8,387 nucleotides of DNA from Sulfurovum sp. (GTDB lineage: Bacteria > Campylobacterota > Campylobacteria > Campylobacterales > Sulfurovaceae), in contig DYPM01000081.1 in assembly GCA_020719895.1 (NCBI GenBank), forward strand, positions 1-8,387, written 5' to 3'. The notes under the pieces were generated by a model, which saw only the letters and a list, made by a program, of their open reading frames with translations, made no database searches and had not been told where the DNA came from. Each line of letters opens with the position of its first letter. The first letter of the stretch is position 1. Both the position numbers and the translations under genes were made by a program. Positions 1 to 6,377 of the stretch are shown piece by piece.

Positions 1-3
1 AGA

Positions 4-79
4 TGGTGGAGCTTATCGGGATCGAACCGACGACCTCTTCGCTGCCAGCGAAGCGCTCTCCCAGCTGAGCTAAAGCCCC
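4..79 (-). tRNA. tRNA-Ala(GGC)
   Basis: Read on the minus strand this folds as a complete 76-nt cloverleaf. The 7-bp acceptor stem pairs GGGGCTT with AAGCTCC and includes the G3:U70 wobble that is the identity element for alanyl-tRNA synthetase. The D-arm GCTC/GAGC, the anticodon stem CTTCG/CGAAG with loop CTGGCAG (anticodon GGC) and the T-arm with TTCGATC are all present. The 3' CCA is encoded (plus-strand TGG at 4-6). It decodes GCC/GCU alanine codons. Only three bases follow it inside the window, so nothing can be said of a downstream tRNA partner. It is divergent from the peroxiredoxin gene. Confidence 0.97.
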
Positions 80-96
80 AAAAATTTTGGGAATGA

Positions 97-102
97 ATTC
101 TA
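97..102 (-). promoter_or_regulatory. possible -10 box of the tRNA-Ala promoter
   Basis: On the minus strand the bases read TAGAAT, about 18 bases upstream of the first tRNA nucleotide (79). That is a fitting distance for a start near 90. The surroundings are very AT-rich and no -35 box is clear, as is usual for sigma70 promoters in this phylum. The assignment rests on position and a partial consensus match only. Confidence 0.3.
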
Positions 103-159
103 ATTTAATTTAACTGAAAGAGTATTTAAATATCGTGTGAAACTAAAAATTCATTTGGA

Positions 160-165
160 TATACT
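160..165 (+). promoter_or_regulatory. -10 box for the bcp promoter
   Basis: TATACT lies 34 bases upstream of the start codon, behind an AT-rich stretch and a TTTGGA run. Transcription would start near 172, giving a short leader of about 27 bases holding the ribosome binding site AAGGAG (185-190). The box overlaps the right arm (161-173) of an imperfect inverted repeat whose left arm is at 115-125. Confidence 0.45.
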
Positions 166-198
166 CTCTTTCAAAAAGAAGTGCAAGGAGTGTATTAA

Positions 199-666
199 AT
201 GATAGAGATTGGATCACAATCAATAGAGTTTTGTTTGCCAAATCAAGACGAAGAGGAGATTTGTCTACGAGATATTCGTGGCAAATGGATTGTATTGTAC
301 TTTTATCCTAAAGACAATACGCCAGGATGTACGACTGAAGCGTGTGAATTTAGTGAAGCGTTGCCTGTGTTTGAGGGATTGGATGCGATTATTTTGGGAG
401 TGAGTCCTGATAGTCCCAAAAAACACCGTAGTTTTATCGAAAAAAAAGATTTAAAAATTACGCTTCTTTCAGATGAACAGAAGAGTTTTTGTAGTGCTTA
501 TGGTGTATGGCAACTCAAAAAAAATTATGGCAAAGAGTATATGGGTGTTGTGCGTAGTACATTTATCATTGATCCTGATGGAAAAATAGTTGCAAAATGG
601 GAAAATGTACGCGTCAAAGGACACGTTGAAGTGGTCGAAGCAACCCTAAAATCACTTCAAGGGTAA
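199..666 (+). CDS. bcp: thioredoxin-dependent peroxiredoxin, Bcp/PrxQ family
   Basis: Cytoplasmic thiol peroxidase that reduces hydrogen peroxide and organic hydroperoxides, with electrons normally supplied by thioredoxin. The protein is 155 residues, the usual Bcp length. The peroxidatic Cys44 sits in the AhpC/TSA motif at residues 37-46 (PKDNTPGCTT). Cys49 is five residues on, at the resolving-Cys position of atypical 2-Cys Bcp proteins. Arg119 in VVRSTFIID matches the conserved active-site arginine. There is no signal peptide. The start is backed by AAGGAG at 185-190, eight bases before the ATG. It appears monocistronic: its own -10 box lies upstream and a new promoter (689-694) follows before the next gene. 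Three further Cys (12, 22, 98) lie outside the active site. Family assignment is firm; the reductant is inferred. Confidence 0.95.
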   Translation: MIEIGSQSIEFCLPNQDEEEICLRDIRGKWIVLYFYPKDNTPGCTTEACEFSEALPVFEGLDAIILGVSPDSPKKHRSFIEKKDLKITLLSDEQKSFCSAYGVWQLKKNYGKEYMGVVRSTFIIDPDGKIVAKWENVRVKGHVEVVEATLKSLQG

Positions 667-688
667 GTCATTTCTAAAATCAAAAAGA

Positions 689-694
689 TATAAT
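689..694 (+). promoter_or_regulatory. -10 box of the first lipoprotein/barrel module
   Basis: A perfect TATAAT sits 30 bases before the lipoprotein start codon, in the 57-base gap after bcp, and would start transcription near 701. An A-rich stretch lies directly upstream and no -35 box is evident. The strong ribosome binding site GAGGAG (712-717) falls within the predicted leader. Confidence 0.5.
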
Positions 695-723
695 TCCACT
701 TTGAATTCCCTGAGGAGATCGAT

Positions 724-1785
724 ATGAAATCTAAGATAGTAACTTTCTTTGTTTTGATTGTTTCGGCGTTGTTGGTGAGTGGTTGTGGTGGCAGTGAAGG
801 CAATGAGGGCGATGAGGGCGAAGTTGCATTGGAGTTGCAATATTTTCTTGATGAAGGTAAATATGGTTCTGTGATTTCACTTTTGGAGGGAAAAGCCCAA
901 ACTAAAAATCAAAAGATCGCATTAGGTGCTGCATATATCGGCAGGGCGGGATTTAGTATCTCAAAAATTATTGAAGTGATTGCGAGTAGTGCAAACGACA
1001 CAAACGGGAGTGCAACATCTACGCTCATCTCTAATCTTTCGTCCAAAGGAAGTGCGACTGCACTTAGTGATCTCACAAGCGGAAAACGCTACTACAACGA
1101 AGTGGTCTCCGCAGAACTGTGTGCAGACGAGAACCAAACCAAAACAATTCCGCAAACTGACTTATGTTTTTTTAGTGGTTTGGCAAGTATGGCACGTTTG
1201 GCAACGACAATGGGATATCTTGGAAATATCGAATCTGTATTTGAACAAGACGGTACAGAGGATATCAAAATGAAAGCTTCTACGTGTGCGATGCGTTATG
1301 CTTTTGAAGATGAAAATCTCTCCGATGATTGCGATATAACATCGGATGGTAATGTGACTTTTGTGCAGAGCAATACCACTTATGAAGCGATTAGTGTAAA
1401 TTCTGCTTTTGAAGATGGCACTTATGATTATCTTATCACTTACGATACGGTACGTAGTAGTGTGGTTACATCAGGATATTGCCGTCTTAATGATTTTTCC
1501 ACTCGAACTGACATATTGACACGTACAGTAGCAAGAGCTTCAGGATATTATGTATGTCCACTTAAAGAGACAGTAGAGAGTGAAGAGCTTACTGTGAATA
1601 ATCTGATTGTCGATGCTCTTAATGGTGATTTGGATGCAGTTGGTGCAATGAGTAGTAGCTCTCAAGAGGACATAGATCAACTTCGAGCTGATATTCTTGA
1701 AGCCAACGGTAGAAATATTACAGATGAAAATACAACAATTACTGCCGAAGATGTTGCGAAATATCTCGACTTGCAAAATCAATAA
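724..1785 (+). CDS. Cys-rich outer-membrane lipoprotein of unknown function, copy 1
   Basis: 353 residues with a type II signal peptide: basic MKSK start, hydrophobic stretch to residue 18, and lipobox LVSGC with Cys21 as the lipidated residue. Gly follows Cys21, so there is no Asp+2 inner-membrane retention signal. Next come an acidic Gly/Glu linker (22-34) and an alpha-helical region (about 35-90) whose helix pair resembles a single TPR-like repeat. Six more Cys lie at 133, 148, 188, 203, 253 and 278, all with counterparts in the paralogue at 3080. Five D/E-X-N-X-S/T sequons (Asn 94, 137, 198, 210, 336) are present. The C-terminus (about 284-347) is the best conserved part of the family. 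The ribosome binding site is GAGGAG at 712-717. The barrel gene follows nine bases on, so the two are almost surely cotranscribed. I do not recognise a named family; a role as periplasmic partner of the barrel is inferred. Confidence 0.85.
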   Translation: MKSKIVTFFVLIVSALLVSGCGGSEGNEGDEGEVALELQYFLDEGKYGSVISLLEGKAQTKNQKIALGAAYIGRAGFSISKIIEVIASSANDTNGSATSTLISNLSSKGSATALSDLTSGKRYYNEVVSAELCADENQTKTIPQTDLCFFSGLASMARLATTMGYLGNIESVFEQDGTEDIKMKASTCAMRYAFEDENLSDDCDITSDGNVTFVQSNTTYEAISVNSAFEDGTYDYLITYDTVRSSVVTSGYCRLNDFSTRTDILTRTVARASGYYVCPLKETVESEELTVNNLIVDALNGDLDAVGAMSSSSQEDIDQLRADILEANGRNITDENTTITAEDVAKYLDLQNQ

Positions 1786-1794
1786 GGGATTCAA

Positions 1795-2985
1795 ATGAGA
1801 GCGATTGTTGCTACGGCGTTTTGGGTAATAAGTGCAGTGGTTACATCTGCAAGCGAACTTGCTTATCTCTACAAAGATCCCAAAATTATGGGACGAGGTG
1901 GTGCGGATATCGCAGTAGGAGGAGCTGCTACGGCACTGTTTTCAAATCCTGCAGGACTTGCAACCAGCAACACCGACGATATTGGATACGAGCTCTCCTT
2001 TTTGCCAGTGGCATTGAGTGCTACAGAGGATTTTAAATCTTTTTATGAAGATGTCAAAGATGTAGATAAAAACGATTATGGTGCAGTTGGTGCTTTACTT
2101 GATGAGTATTCGGGTAAGACATTTCATATTGGTGGTACAACTTATAGTTCTTTTACGACAAATTTAAATCTTGCGGTGATTAGTATAGGAGTGCTTGGCG
2201 GATCAGATGCAAACTATATTATTCACGCCAATGGAAGTGTAAATGGTGCTACCTCCGAACTGGTCTCAAGAGGATATCTTGGGCTATTAGCAGGTGTCGC
2301 GATACCAATGCGTACAAGATTGGGACTTTTTTCTGTAGGAATGGGTGCGAAATATATTGAACTCTATTCATATGAAGGTCCTATTTATATGGACGATTTT
2401 GGACAAGGCAATTTGGGAAAGCATCTTCAAAATAAATTTTCCAAATACACTTATGGTAGTGGTTTGGATATGGGTGTGACTTTTTCGCCTGCTTTTATAG
2501 AAGAACTTATCAAAACATCATTTGGTTTGAGTGTATTGAATGTTGGTACGATAAATGATATGGGCAAACAATATGGCTACCAACCGATGACCGTAAATGC
2601 TGGTGTTGCAATCGAGCCATGGGTGCCTGTAATCGAACGATTTATCATCGCTGCTGATTATGTTGATATTCTCAATGCCAACAAAAATCGTGTCTACGAC
2701 TATACAGGTGTAGACAATGCAGTAGCCTACACCGACTACACCGATACCGACATAAATAAACGACTTAAAATCGGTATGGAGCTTGTGATTGCTGATAATG
2801 AAGTATTTGGTCTTTCCACATCAGTAGGACATTATCAAAAAGACTACACAGCAGGCGTGAGTCTAAGACTCTCTGGACTTGAGCTGAACTTCTCTACCTA
2901 TAAAGAGCAATTAGGTACGGGAGATGTTGATCTTTCCGATAGACGTTATATGGCACAAGTCAATATCACTTTTGGACGTTTGTAA
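1795..2985 (+). CDS. outer-membrane beta-barrel, TraF_2/FadL-like ('conjugal transfer TraF' family), copy 1
   Basis: 396 residues with a Sec signal peptide cleaved after about Ala19 (TSA|SELAYL). The mature N-terminus carries the segment DPKIMGRGGADIAVGG (28-43) and the SNPAGL motif (50-55), typical of FadL-, PorV- and TraF_2-type barrels, where it marks the N-terminal plug or hatch. The rest alternates short amphipathic strands rich in Gly, Tyr and Ser with polar loops, including ADYVDILNANKNR (287-299) and a closing LGTGDV...RRYMAQVN block (373-390). The chain ends ITFGRL, so the terminal aromatic of the beta-signal is four residues from the end. Databases often call such proteins 'conjugal transfer TraF', but nothing conjugative is near. 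The ribosome binding site AAGGGA overlaps the stop codon of the upstream lipoprotein, which suggests translational coupling. Substrate or cargo is unknown. Confidence 0.82.
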   Translation: MRAIVATAFWVISAVVTSASELAYLYKDPKIMGRGGADIAVGGAATALFSNPAGLATSNTDDIGYELSFLPVALSATEDFKSFYEDVKDVDKNDYGAVGALLDEYSGKTFHIGGTTYSSFTTNLNLAVISIGVLGGSDANYIIHANGSVNGATSELVSRGYLGLLAGVAIPMRTRLGLFSVGMGAKYIELYSYEGPIYMDDFGQGNLGKHLQNKFSKYTYGSGLDMGVTFSPAFIEELIKTSFGLSVLNVGTINDMGKQYGYQPMTVNAGVAIEPWVPVIERFIIAADYVDILNANKNRVYDYTGVDNAVAYTDYTDTDINKRLKIGMELVIADNEVFGLSTSVGHYQKDYTAGVSLRLSGLELNFSTYKEQLGTGDVDLSDRRYMAQVNITFGRL

Positions 2986-2992
2986 TCAAACG
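2977..2992 (+). terminator. weak hairpin at the end of module 1
   Basis: CGTTTG-taat-CAAACG is a perfect 6-bp hairpin whose loop contains the barrel stop codon. The nearest T-run (TTTT, about 3003-3006) starts ten bases later, so it is at best a weak or partial terminator and may only protect the 3' end. Confidence 0.25.
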
Positions 2993-3045
2993 CTACAAAG
3001 CATTTTACTTTATTTTCCGTAAGCCATATCTAAACTCCTAAATCC

Positions 3046-3051
3046 TACAAT
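3046..3051 (+). promoter_or_regulatory. possible -10 box of the second module
   Basis: TACAAT lies 28 bases before the second lipoprotein gene, in an AT-rich 94-base gap, with a predicted start near 3058. It is a one-mismatch consensus without a -35 box. If it is inactive, the second module would depend on read-through from 689-694. Confidence 0.3.
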
Positions 3052-3079
3052 TAATACATTAAACAAAAAGGATTTTAGA

Positions 3080-4123
3080 ATGAGAGTATTTAGATTTGAT
3101 CATGTTGCAATAATTGCTTCATTGATCATTATGGGTGGTTGTGGTTCATCAAATGAAAGCGATGAAGGCGAAGAGGCACTTGAGATTCAGCAGTGGCTTG
3201 ATAATAAAGATTTTGATAAAGTGATTGAGAGATTAGAAAACAAAACACCTCTTAATGATGACCAAAGAGTTCTTTTAGGACTTTCTTATACTGCTAAAGC
3301 AGGGTATGGACTTTCTGATATGATCAAGGCGATTGCAGATAGCGAAAAGAATCAAAAGAGTAGTGATCTTTATATCAAACTTGCAGAATTAAATAATAAA
3401 AATAAAGACGCTTTAGTTCTATTGGGTAAAGCAAAAAAAGTATATACAGAAGTGGTAAGCAAAGAGAGATGTTCGCAAGAGAATAAGTCCCATTTGGAAG
3501 AACAAATTTGTGCCTACAATGCGATCAGTGGCGTAGCAAGATCTTCTATAGCATTGCAAAACTTAGGAGATGTAAAGGTAGCGTTTGATGAAGATGATGG
3601 TAAGACCGATGACAATTTGACTCGCTCCGTATGTGCCTTGAAGATAGCTGCTTTATCTTACGCTGCTGGACAACAGACTGATGGTTGTGTTATAGGGAAG
3701 TATAACGAAGATAATTTAACTTTCAAAAATGAAATCACCTATGAAAGAATCAAAATTTCATCCAAGAATACTTCTGATAGTAACCAAACTCGTGATTATC
3801 TTATCCGAACAACTACTCCAAGAAATGTTGAGCTTACCGATGGATATTGTGATACTAATCAGCAAAAAGCCATCATACAAGACGAGAGCCATCCTTACCC
3901 TTGTCCAATCCAACAAAAAGAAAGCGAAGAGAATCTCACAGCCGAAAGTCTCATCCTTGAGACACTCAATACAGATCTTGATTTGATCGGCTCTCTTGAT
4001 GCATCGATCCAAGACAATGTAACAAAGTATCGAGACGATATTGATGGAGCTGATGGCACACCCAAAGACGGCAAAGTAACATCAGTAGAACTTGCTGCGT
4101 ACATTGAATCTAAAAACAAATAA
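3080..4123 (+). CDS. Cys-rich outer-membrane lipoprotein of unknown function, copy 2
   Basis: 347-residue paralogue of the lipoprotein at 724. The signal peptide runs to lipobox IMGGC with lipidated Cys21, followed by an acidic linker (residues 23-33). The helical segment (about 34-88, with LGLSYTAKAGYGLSDMI at 66-82) matches copy 1. Extra Cys at 131, 144, 185, 203, 257 and 275 correspond one to one with copy 1. Four D/E-X-N-X-S/T sequons occur at Asn 179, 212, 235 and 285. The C-terminus contains DGADGTPKDGKVTSVEL (322-338), which resembles a calcium-binding EF-hand loop with one extra residue; copy 1 is degenerate here. The start is supported by AAGGA at 3068-3072, seven bases before the ATG. 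The partner barrel gene begins twelve bases after the stop. Export and lipidation are well supported; function is unknown. Confidence 0.85.
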   Translation: MRVFRFDHVAIIASLIIMGGCGSSNESDEGEEALEIQQWLDNKDFDKVIERLENKTPLNDDQRVLLGLSYTAKAGYGLSDMIKAIADSEKNQKSSDLYIKLAELNNKNKDALVLLGKAKKVYTEVVSKERCSQENKSHLEEQICAYNAISGVARSSIALQNLGDVKVAFDEDDGKTDDNLTRSVCALKIAALSYAAGQQTDGCVIGKYNEDNLTFKNEITYERIKISSKNTSDSNQTRDYLIRTTTPRNVELTDGYCDTNQQKAIIQDESHPYPCPIQQKESEENLTAESLILETLNTDLDLIGSLDASIQDNVTKYRDDIDGADGTPKDGKVTSVELAAYIESKNK

Positions 4124-4135
4124 AAGGTATTCAAT

Positions 4136-5305
4136 ATGAAAACAAATACTATTCAATCAATTGTTTTACTTTCACTCTCCTCTTTGTCTATCGCATCTGC
4201 GAGTCAATTGGCATATCTCTATCAAGACCCTAAAGTAATGGCTCGTGGAGGAGCTGACGTGGCAGTAGGAGGTTCTGGTGCTACACTCTTCTCCAATCCA
4301 GCTGGACTTATGAATCTTGATACCGAAGAGAATCTTTATATTAATTTATTGCCTATTGGTATCACGGCATCAAAAGATTTTCAAGATATATATGACAGAG
4401 CCGACTATATAGATAGGAATAATAACGATAAGGTGATTGATTTTTTTACCGATTATTCTGGTAATTATCTCCATCTTGATACAAGTAGTTATAGTTCATT
4501 CTCAAAAAACAATGGCGTAAGTGCTTGGAGTGTTGGACTACTTGCCGCAGCTGAAACAAACTTTGTAATTCGTGCCAATGGAAGTCCAAATGGCGGTTTT
4601 TTTGAAACGCAGACGCGTATTTATGGTGGTGTCGGAGTGGGATATTCACAAACGGATACGTTTTCCTTCGGGGAGCTTTCTTATGGTGCAAGTATCAAGC
4701 TCATCAAACAACAATCCTACGAAGGAGCTTTGTTGCTTGGAGAATTGACTGATGAAGATGAGGATTATTTCAAAAACAAATTCGAAAAGAAATCTACAGG
4801 CGTTGGGCTTGATTTGGGAGTGCTTTATACGCCCACTTTTTTTGAGTCATTTGCTAACCCTCAAATTGGCTTAAGCATTCTCAATATCGGCTCAATGGAT
4901 ATGGATGACAATTATGGCGGACAGCCAACGACAGTCAATATAGGTGCTTCTATAAAACCGCTCGAAAAATTAATCATCGCAACAGACTATGTAGATCTCT
5001 TCAATGCCAACACAAACCGTATCTACACTTTTGGCACAAATAATAAAATTGTAAGTTATAAAGATTACGAAGATGCAGATTTTGGCAAACGTTTTAGAAT
5101 GGGAGCCACTTACGACATAGCCAATTCGCGTTGGTTTGGGCTAAGCACCTCACTTGGATTGTATCAAGGAGACTATACCGCTGGTTTATCTGTGCGATTG
5201 AGTGTATTTGAGTTTAGTTTCTCCACCTATCAAGAAGATTTTGGTACGGGCGATGTAGAGTTGCTCGACAGAAGATATATAGTACAGCTCAATACCACTT
5301 GGTAA
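4136..5305 (+). CDS. outer-membrane beta-barrel, TraF_2/FadL-like, copy 2
   Basis: 389-residue paralogue of the barrel at 1795. The signal peptide is cleaved after about Ala22 (ASA|SQLAYL). The N-terminal block DPKVMARGGADVAVGG (31-46) and SNPAGL (53-58) match copy 1, as do RANGSPNG (146-153), TDYVDLFNANTNR (283-295), DYTAGLSVRLS (346-356) and the FGTGDV...RRYIVQLN block (369-386). The chain ends NTTW, with a C-terminal Trp as expected for recognition by the BAM complex; copy 1 lacks a terminal aromatic. The largest differences are in the acidic segment around 204-211 (LTDEDEDY) and the spacer after residue 85, likely surface loops. An AAAGG ribosome binding site lies between the lipoprotein stop and this ATG. 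A hairpin just downstream probably ends the transcript. Cargo is unknown. Confidence 0.82.
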   Translation: MKTNTIQSIVLLSLSSLSIASASQLAYLYQDPKVMARGGADVAVGGSGATLFSNPAGLMNLDTEENLYINLLPIGITASKDFQDIYDRADYIDRNNNDKVIDFFTDYSGNYLHLDTSSYSSFSKNNGVSAWSVGLLAAAETNFVIRANGSPNGGFFETQTRIYGGVGVGYSQTDTFSFGELSYGASIKLIKQQSYEGALLLGELTDEDEDYFKNKFEKKSTGVGLDLGVLYTPTFFESFANPQIGLSILNIGSMDMDDNYGGQPTTVNIGASIKPLEKLIIATDYVDLFNANTNRIYTFGTNNKIVSYKDYEDADFGKRFRMGATYDIANSRWFGLSTSLGLYQGDYTAGLSVRLSVFEFSFSTYQEDFGTGDVELLDRRYIVQLNTTW

Positions 5306-5313
5306 TATTATTT

Positions 5314-5340
5314 CCATTCCCAACCGTGTTGTTGGGATGG
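5314..5340 (+). terminator. stem-loop ending the second module
   Basis: CCAT(T)CCCAAC pairs with GTTGGGATGG across a 6-base loop, giving a 10-bp stem with one bulged T. It starts eight bases after the barrel stop codon. T-rich sequence (5348-5363) follows at a short distance rather than directly, so termination may be incomplete. The stem is the strongest hairpin between the barrel gene and rpsB. Confidence 0.5.
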
Positions 5341-5375
5341 CACCTGCTTTATTTAACTCTTTTTAATCACTTTTT

Positions 5376-5384
5376 TGCTATTAT
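5376..5384 (+). promoter_or_regulatory. extended -10 promoter of rpsB-tsf
   Basis: TGcTATTAT is an extended -10 element preceded by a run of six T and other T-rich stretches, the usual sigma70 promoter look in Campylobacterota. The predicted start near 5391 leaves a leader of about 127 bases before rpsB, long for this organism and consistent with a regulatory 5' UTR. Confidence 0.5.
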
Positions 5385-5428
5385 CTTGTTCCTTTTTTCA
5401 TCTTGATGTGGAAAGACGGAAATTCCCA

Positions 5429-5487
5429 TGTAGTTATTCCTTGAAAGGTTGCACGCAATGTGTTAAGGGCTACAGAGGTACAAACCT
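5429..5487 (+). promoter_or_regulatory. candidate S2-responsive leader of rpsB
   Basis: Two stem-loops can form between the promoter and the rpsB ribosome binding site. The first is closed by TGTAG (5429-5433) with CTACA (5470-5474), then CCTT (5439-5442) with AAGG (5465-5468), enclosing TTGC/GCAA (5449-5458). The second is AGGT (5476-5479) with ACCT (5484-5487). CCTT can instead pair with the nearer AAGG at 5445-5448. In gammaproteobacteria, S2 represses its own operon through a structured leader. Similar control here is an inference from layout, not from a recognised sequence motif. Confidence 0.35.
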
Positions 5488-5517
5488 AAAAATCAATACT
5501 TTTACCGAGGAGCAAAA

Positions 5518-6375
5518 ATGGTAACAATGAAAGACCTGCTTGAGTGTGGCGTACACTTTGGGCATCAGACAAGACGATGGAATCCAAAAATGAAGAAATT
5601 TATTTTTGGTGCAAGAAAAAATATCTACATTATCGACCTACAAAAAACACTTCGATACTTCAAATACACCTACAACGTAGTACGTGACGCAGCCGCTGAG
5701 GGCAAAACTGTACTTTTCGTTGGAACCAAAAAACAAGCAAAACAAGCCATCAAAGAACACGCAGAGCGTTGTGGTATGCCTTATGTTGCAGAGCGTTGGT
5801 TGGGTGGAATGCTTACAAACTATCCAACAATGAAAAAATCCATCCGAAAACTTGAGATTATTGAAGAGATGGAAGCAAATGGGCAAATTAATCTTTTGAC
5901 AAAAAAAGAGGCATTGATGCTCAAAAGAACCAAAGAGAAACTCAACTCTTATCTTGAAGGCTTCAGACATATGAAAAAACTCCCCGATATAATGTTTGTC
6001 ATTGATACGGTTAAAGAGCATATTGCGGTTCAAGAAGCAAGAAGGCTTGGTATGAAAGTCGTAGCACCACTTGATACCAACTGTGATCCTGACTTGGTGG
6101 ATTATCCAATTCCAGGGAATGATGATGCGATTCGTTCGGTCAATCTTTTTTGTCAAGAGATGGCAGAGGCGATTATCGAAGGAAAAGCACTTTATGCAGA
6201 AAACAACGGACGAGAGGTTACTGATGTTGTCATCAATCCTGATGATATCGAAGCGATGATGGCAGAAGTGTCTGTTGAAAATGCAGATTTTGTAGAAGAT
6301 ATAGAAGAGCTTGAGGTAGAGATAGCAGAGCCAAATGAGGCACAACCAGAAGAAACACCATCATTGGAGGCATAA
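5518..6375 (+). CDS. rpsB: 30S ribosomal protein S2
   Basis: S2 joins the small subunit late, at the head-body junction, and recruits S1. The 285-residue protein has the S2 hallmark LLECGVHFGHQTRRWNPKM (7-25), then IYIIDLQKT, FVGTKKQA, ERWLGGMLTNY and the C-terminal signature PLDTNCDPDLVDYPIPGNDDA. It is longer than the E. coli protein (about 240) because of an acidic tail of roughly 45 residues rich in Glu. The start ATG has GAGGAG at 5507-5512, five bases upstream; the ATG at 5524 is in frame but worse spaced, and MVTMKDLLECG resembles campylobacterial S2 starts. tsf begins two bases after the stop, so the pair forms an operon. Confidence 0.98.
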   Translation: MVTMKDLLECGVHFGHQTRRWNPKMKKFIFGARKNIYIIDLQKTLRYFKYTYNVVRDAAAEGKTVLFVGTKKQAKQAIKEHAERCGMPYVAERWLGGMLTNYPTMKKSIRKLEIIEEMEANGQINLLTKKEALMLKRTKEKLNSYLEGFRHMKKLPDIMFVIDTVKEHIAVQEARRLGMKVVAPLDTNCDPDLVDYPIPGNDDAIRSVNLFCQEMAEAIIEGKALYAENNGREVTDVVINPDDIEAMMAEVSVENADFVEDIEELEVEIAEPNEAQPEETPSLEA

Positions 6376-6377
6376 TT

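Larger units (their letters stand above)
724..5305 (+). repeat. tandem duplication of a lipoprotein + outer-membrane barrel module
   Basis: The gene pair 724-2985 is followed by a second pair, 3080-5305, of the same order, orientation and gene lengths (353/396 versus 347/389 residues). Lipoproteins align with lipoproteins and barrels with barrels from end to end, so the pair was duplicated as a unit. Identity is moderate overall and higher in blocks, for example around the barrel NPAGL and GTGDV segments, so the event is old. The 94-base junction (2986-3079) carries no transposase or target repeat that would reveal the mechanism. Confidence 0.85.

Noticed and set aside
5638..6345. Long minus-strand open frame of 235 codons opposite rpsB.
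   Set aside because: It lies wholly antisense to a certain ribosomal protein gene. Its protein is rich in Cys, Phe and His in a way typical of shadow frames, and it has no recognisable domain.
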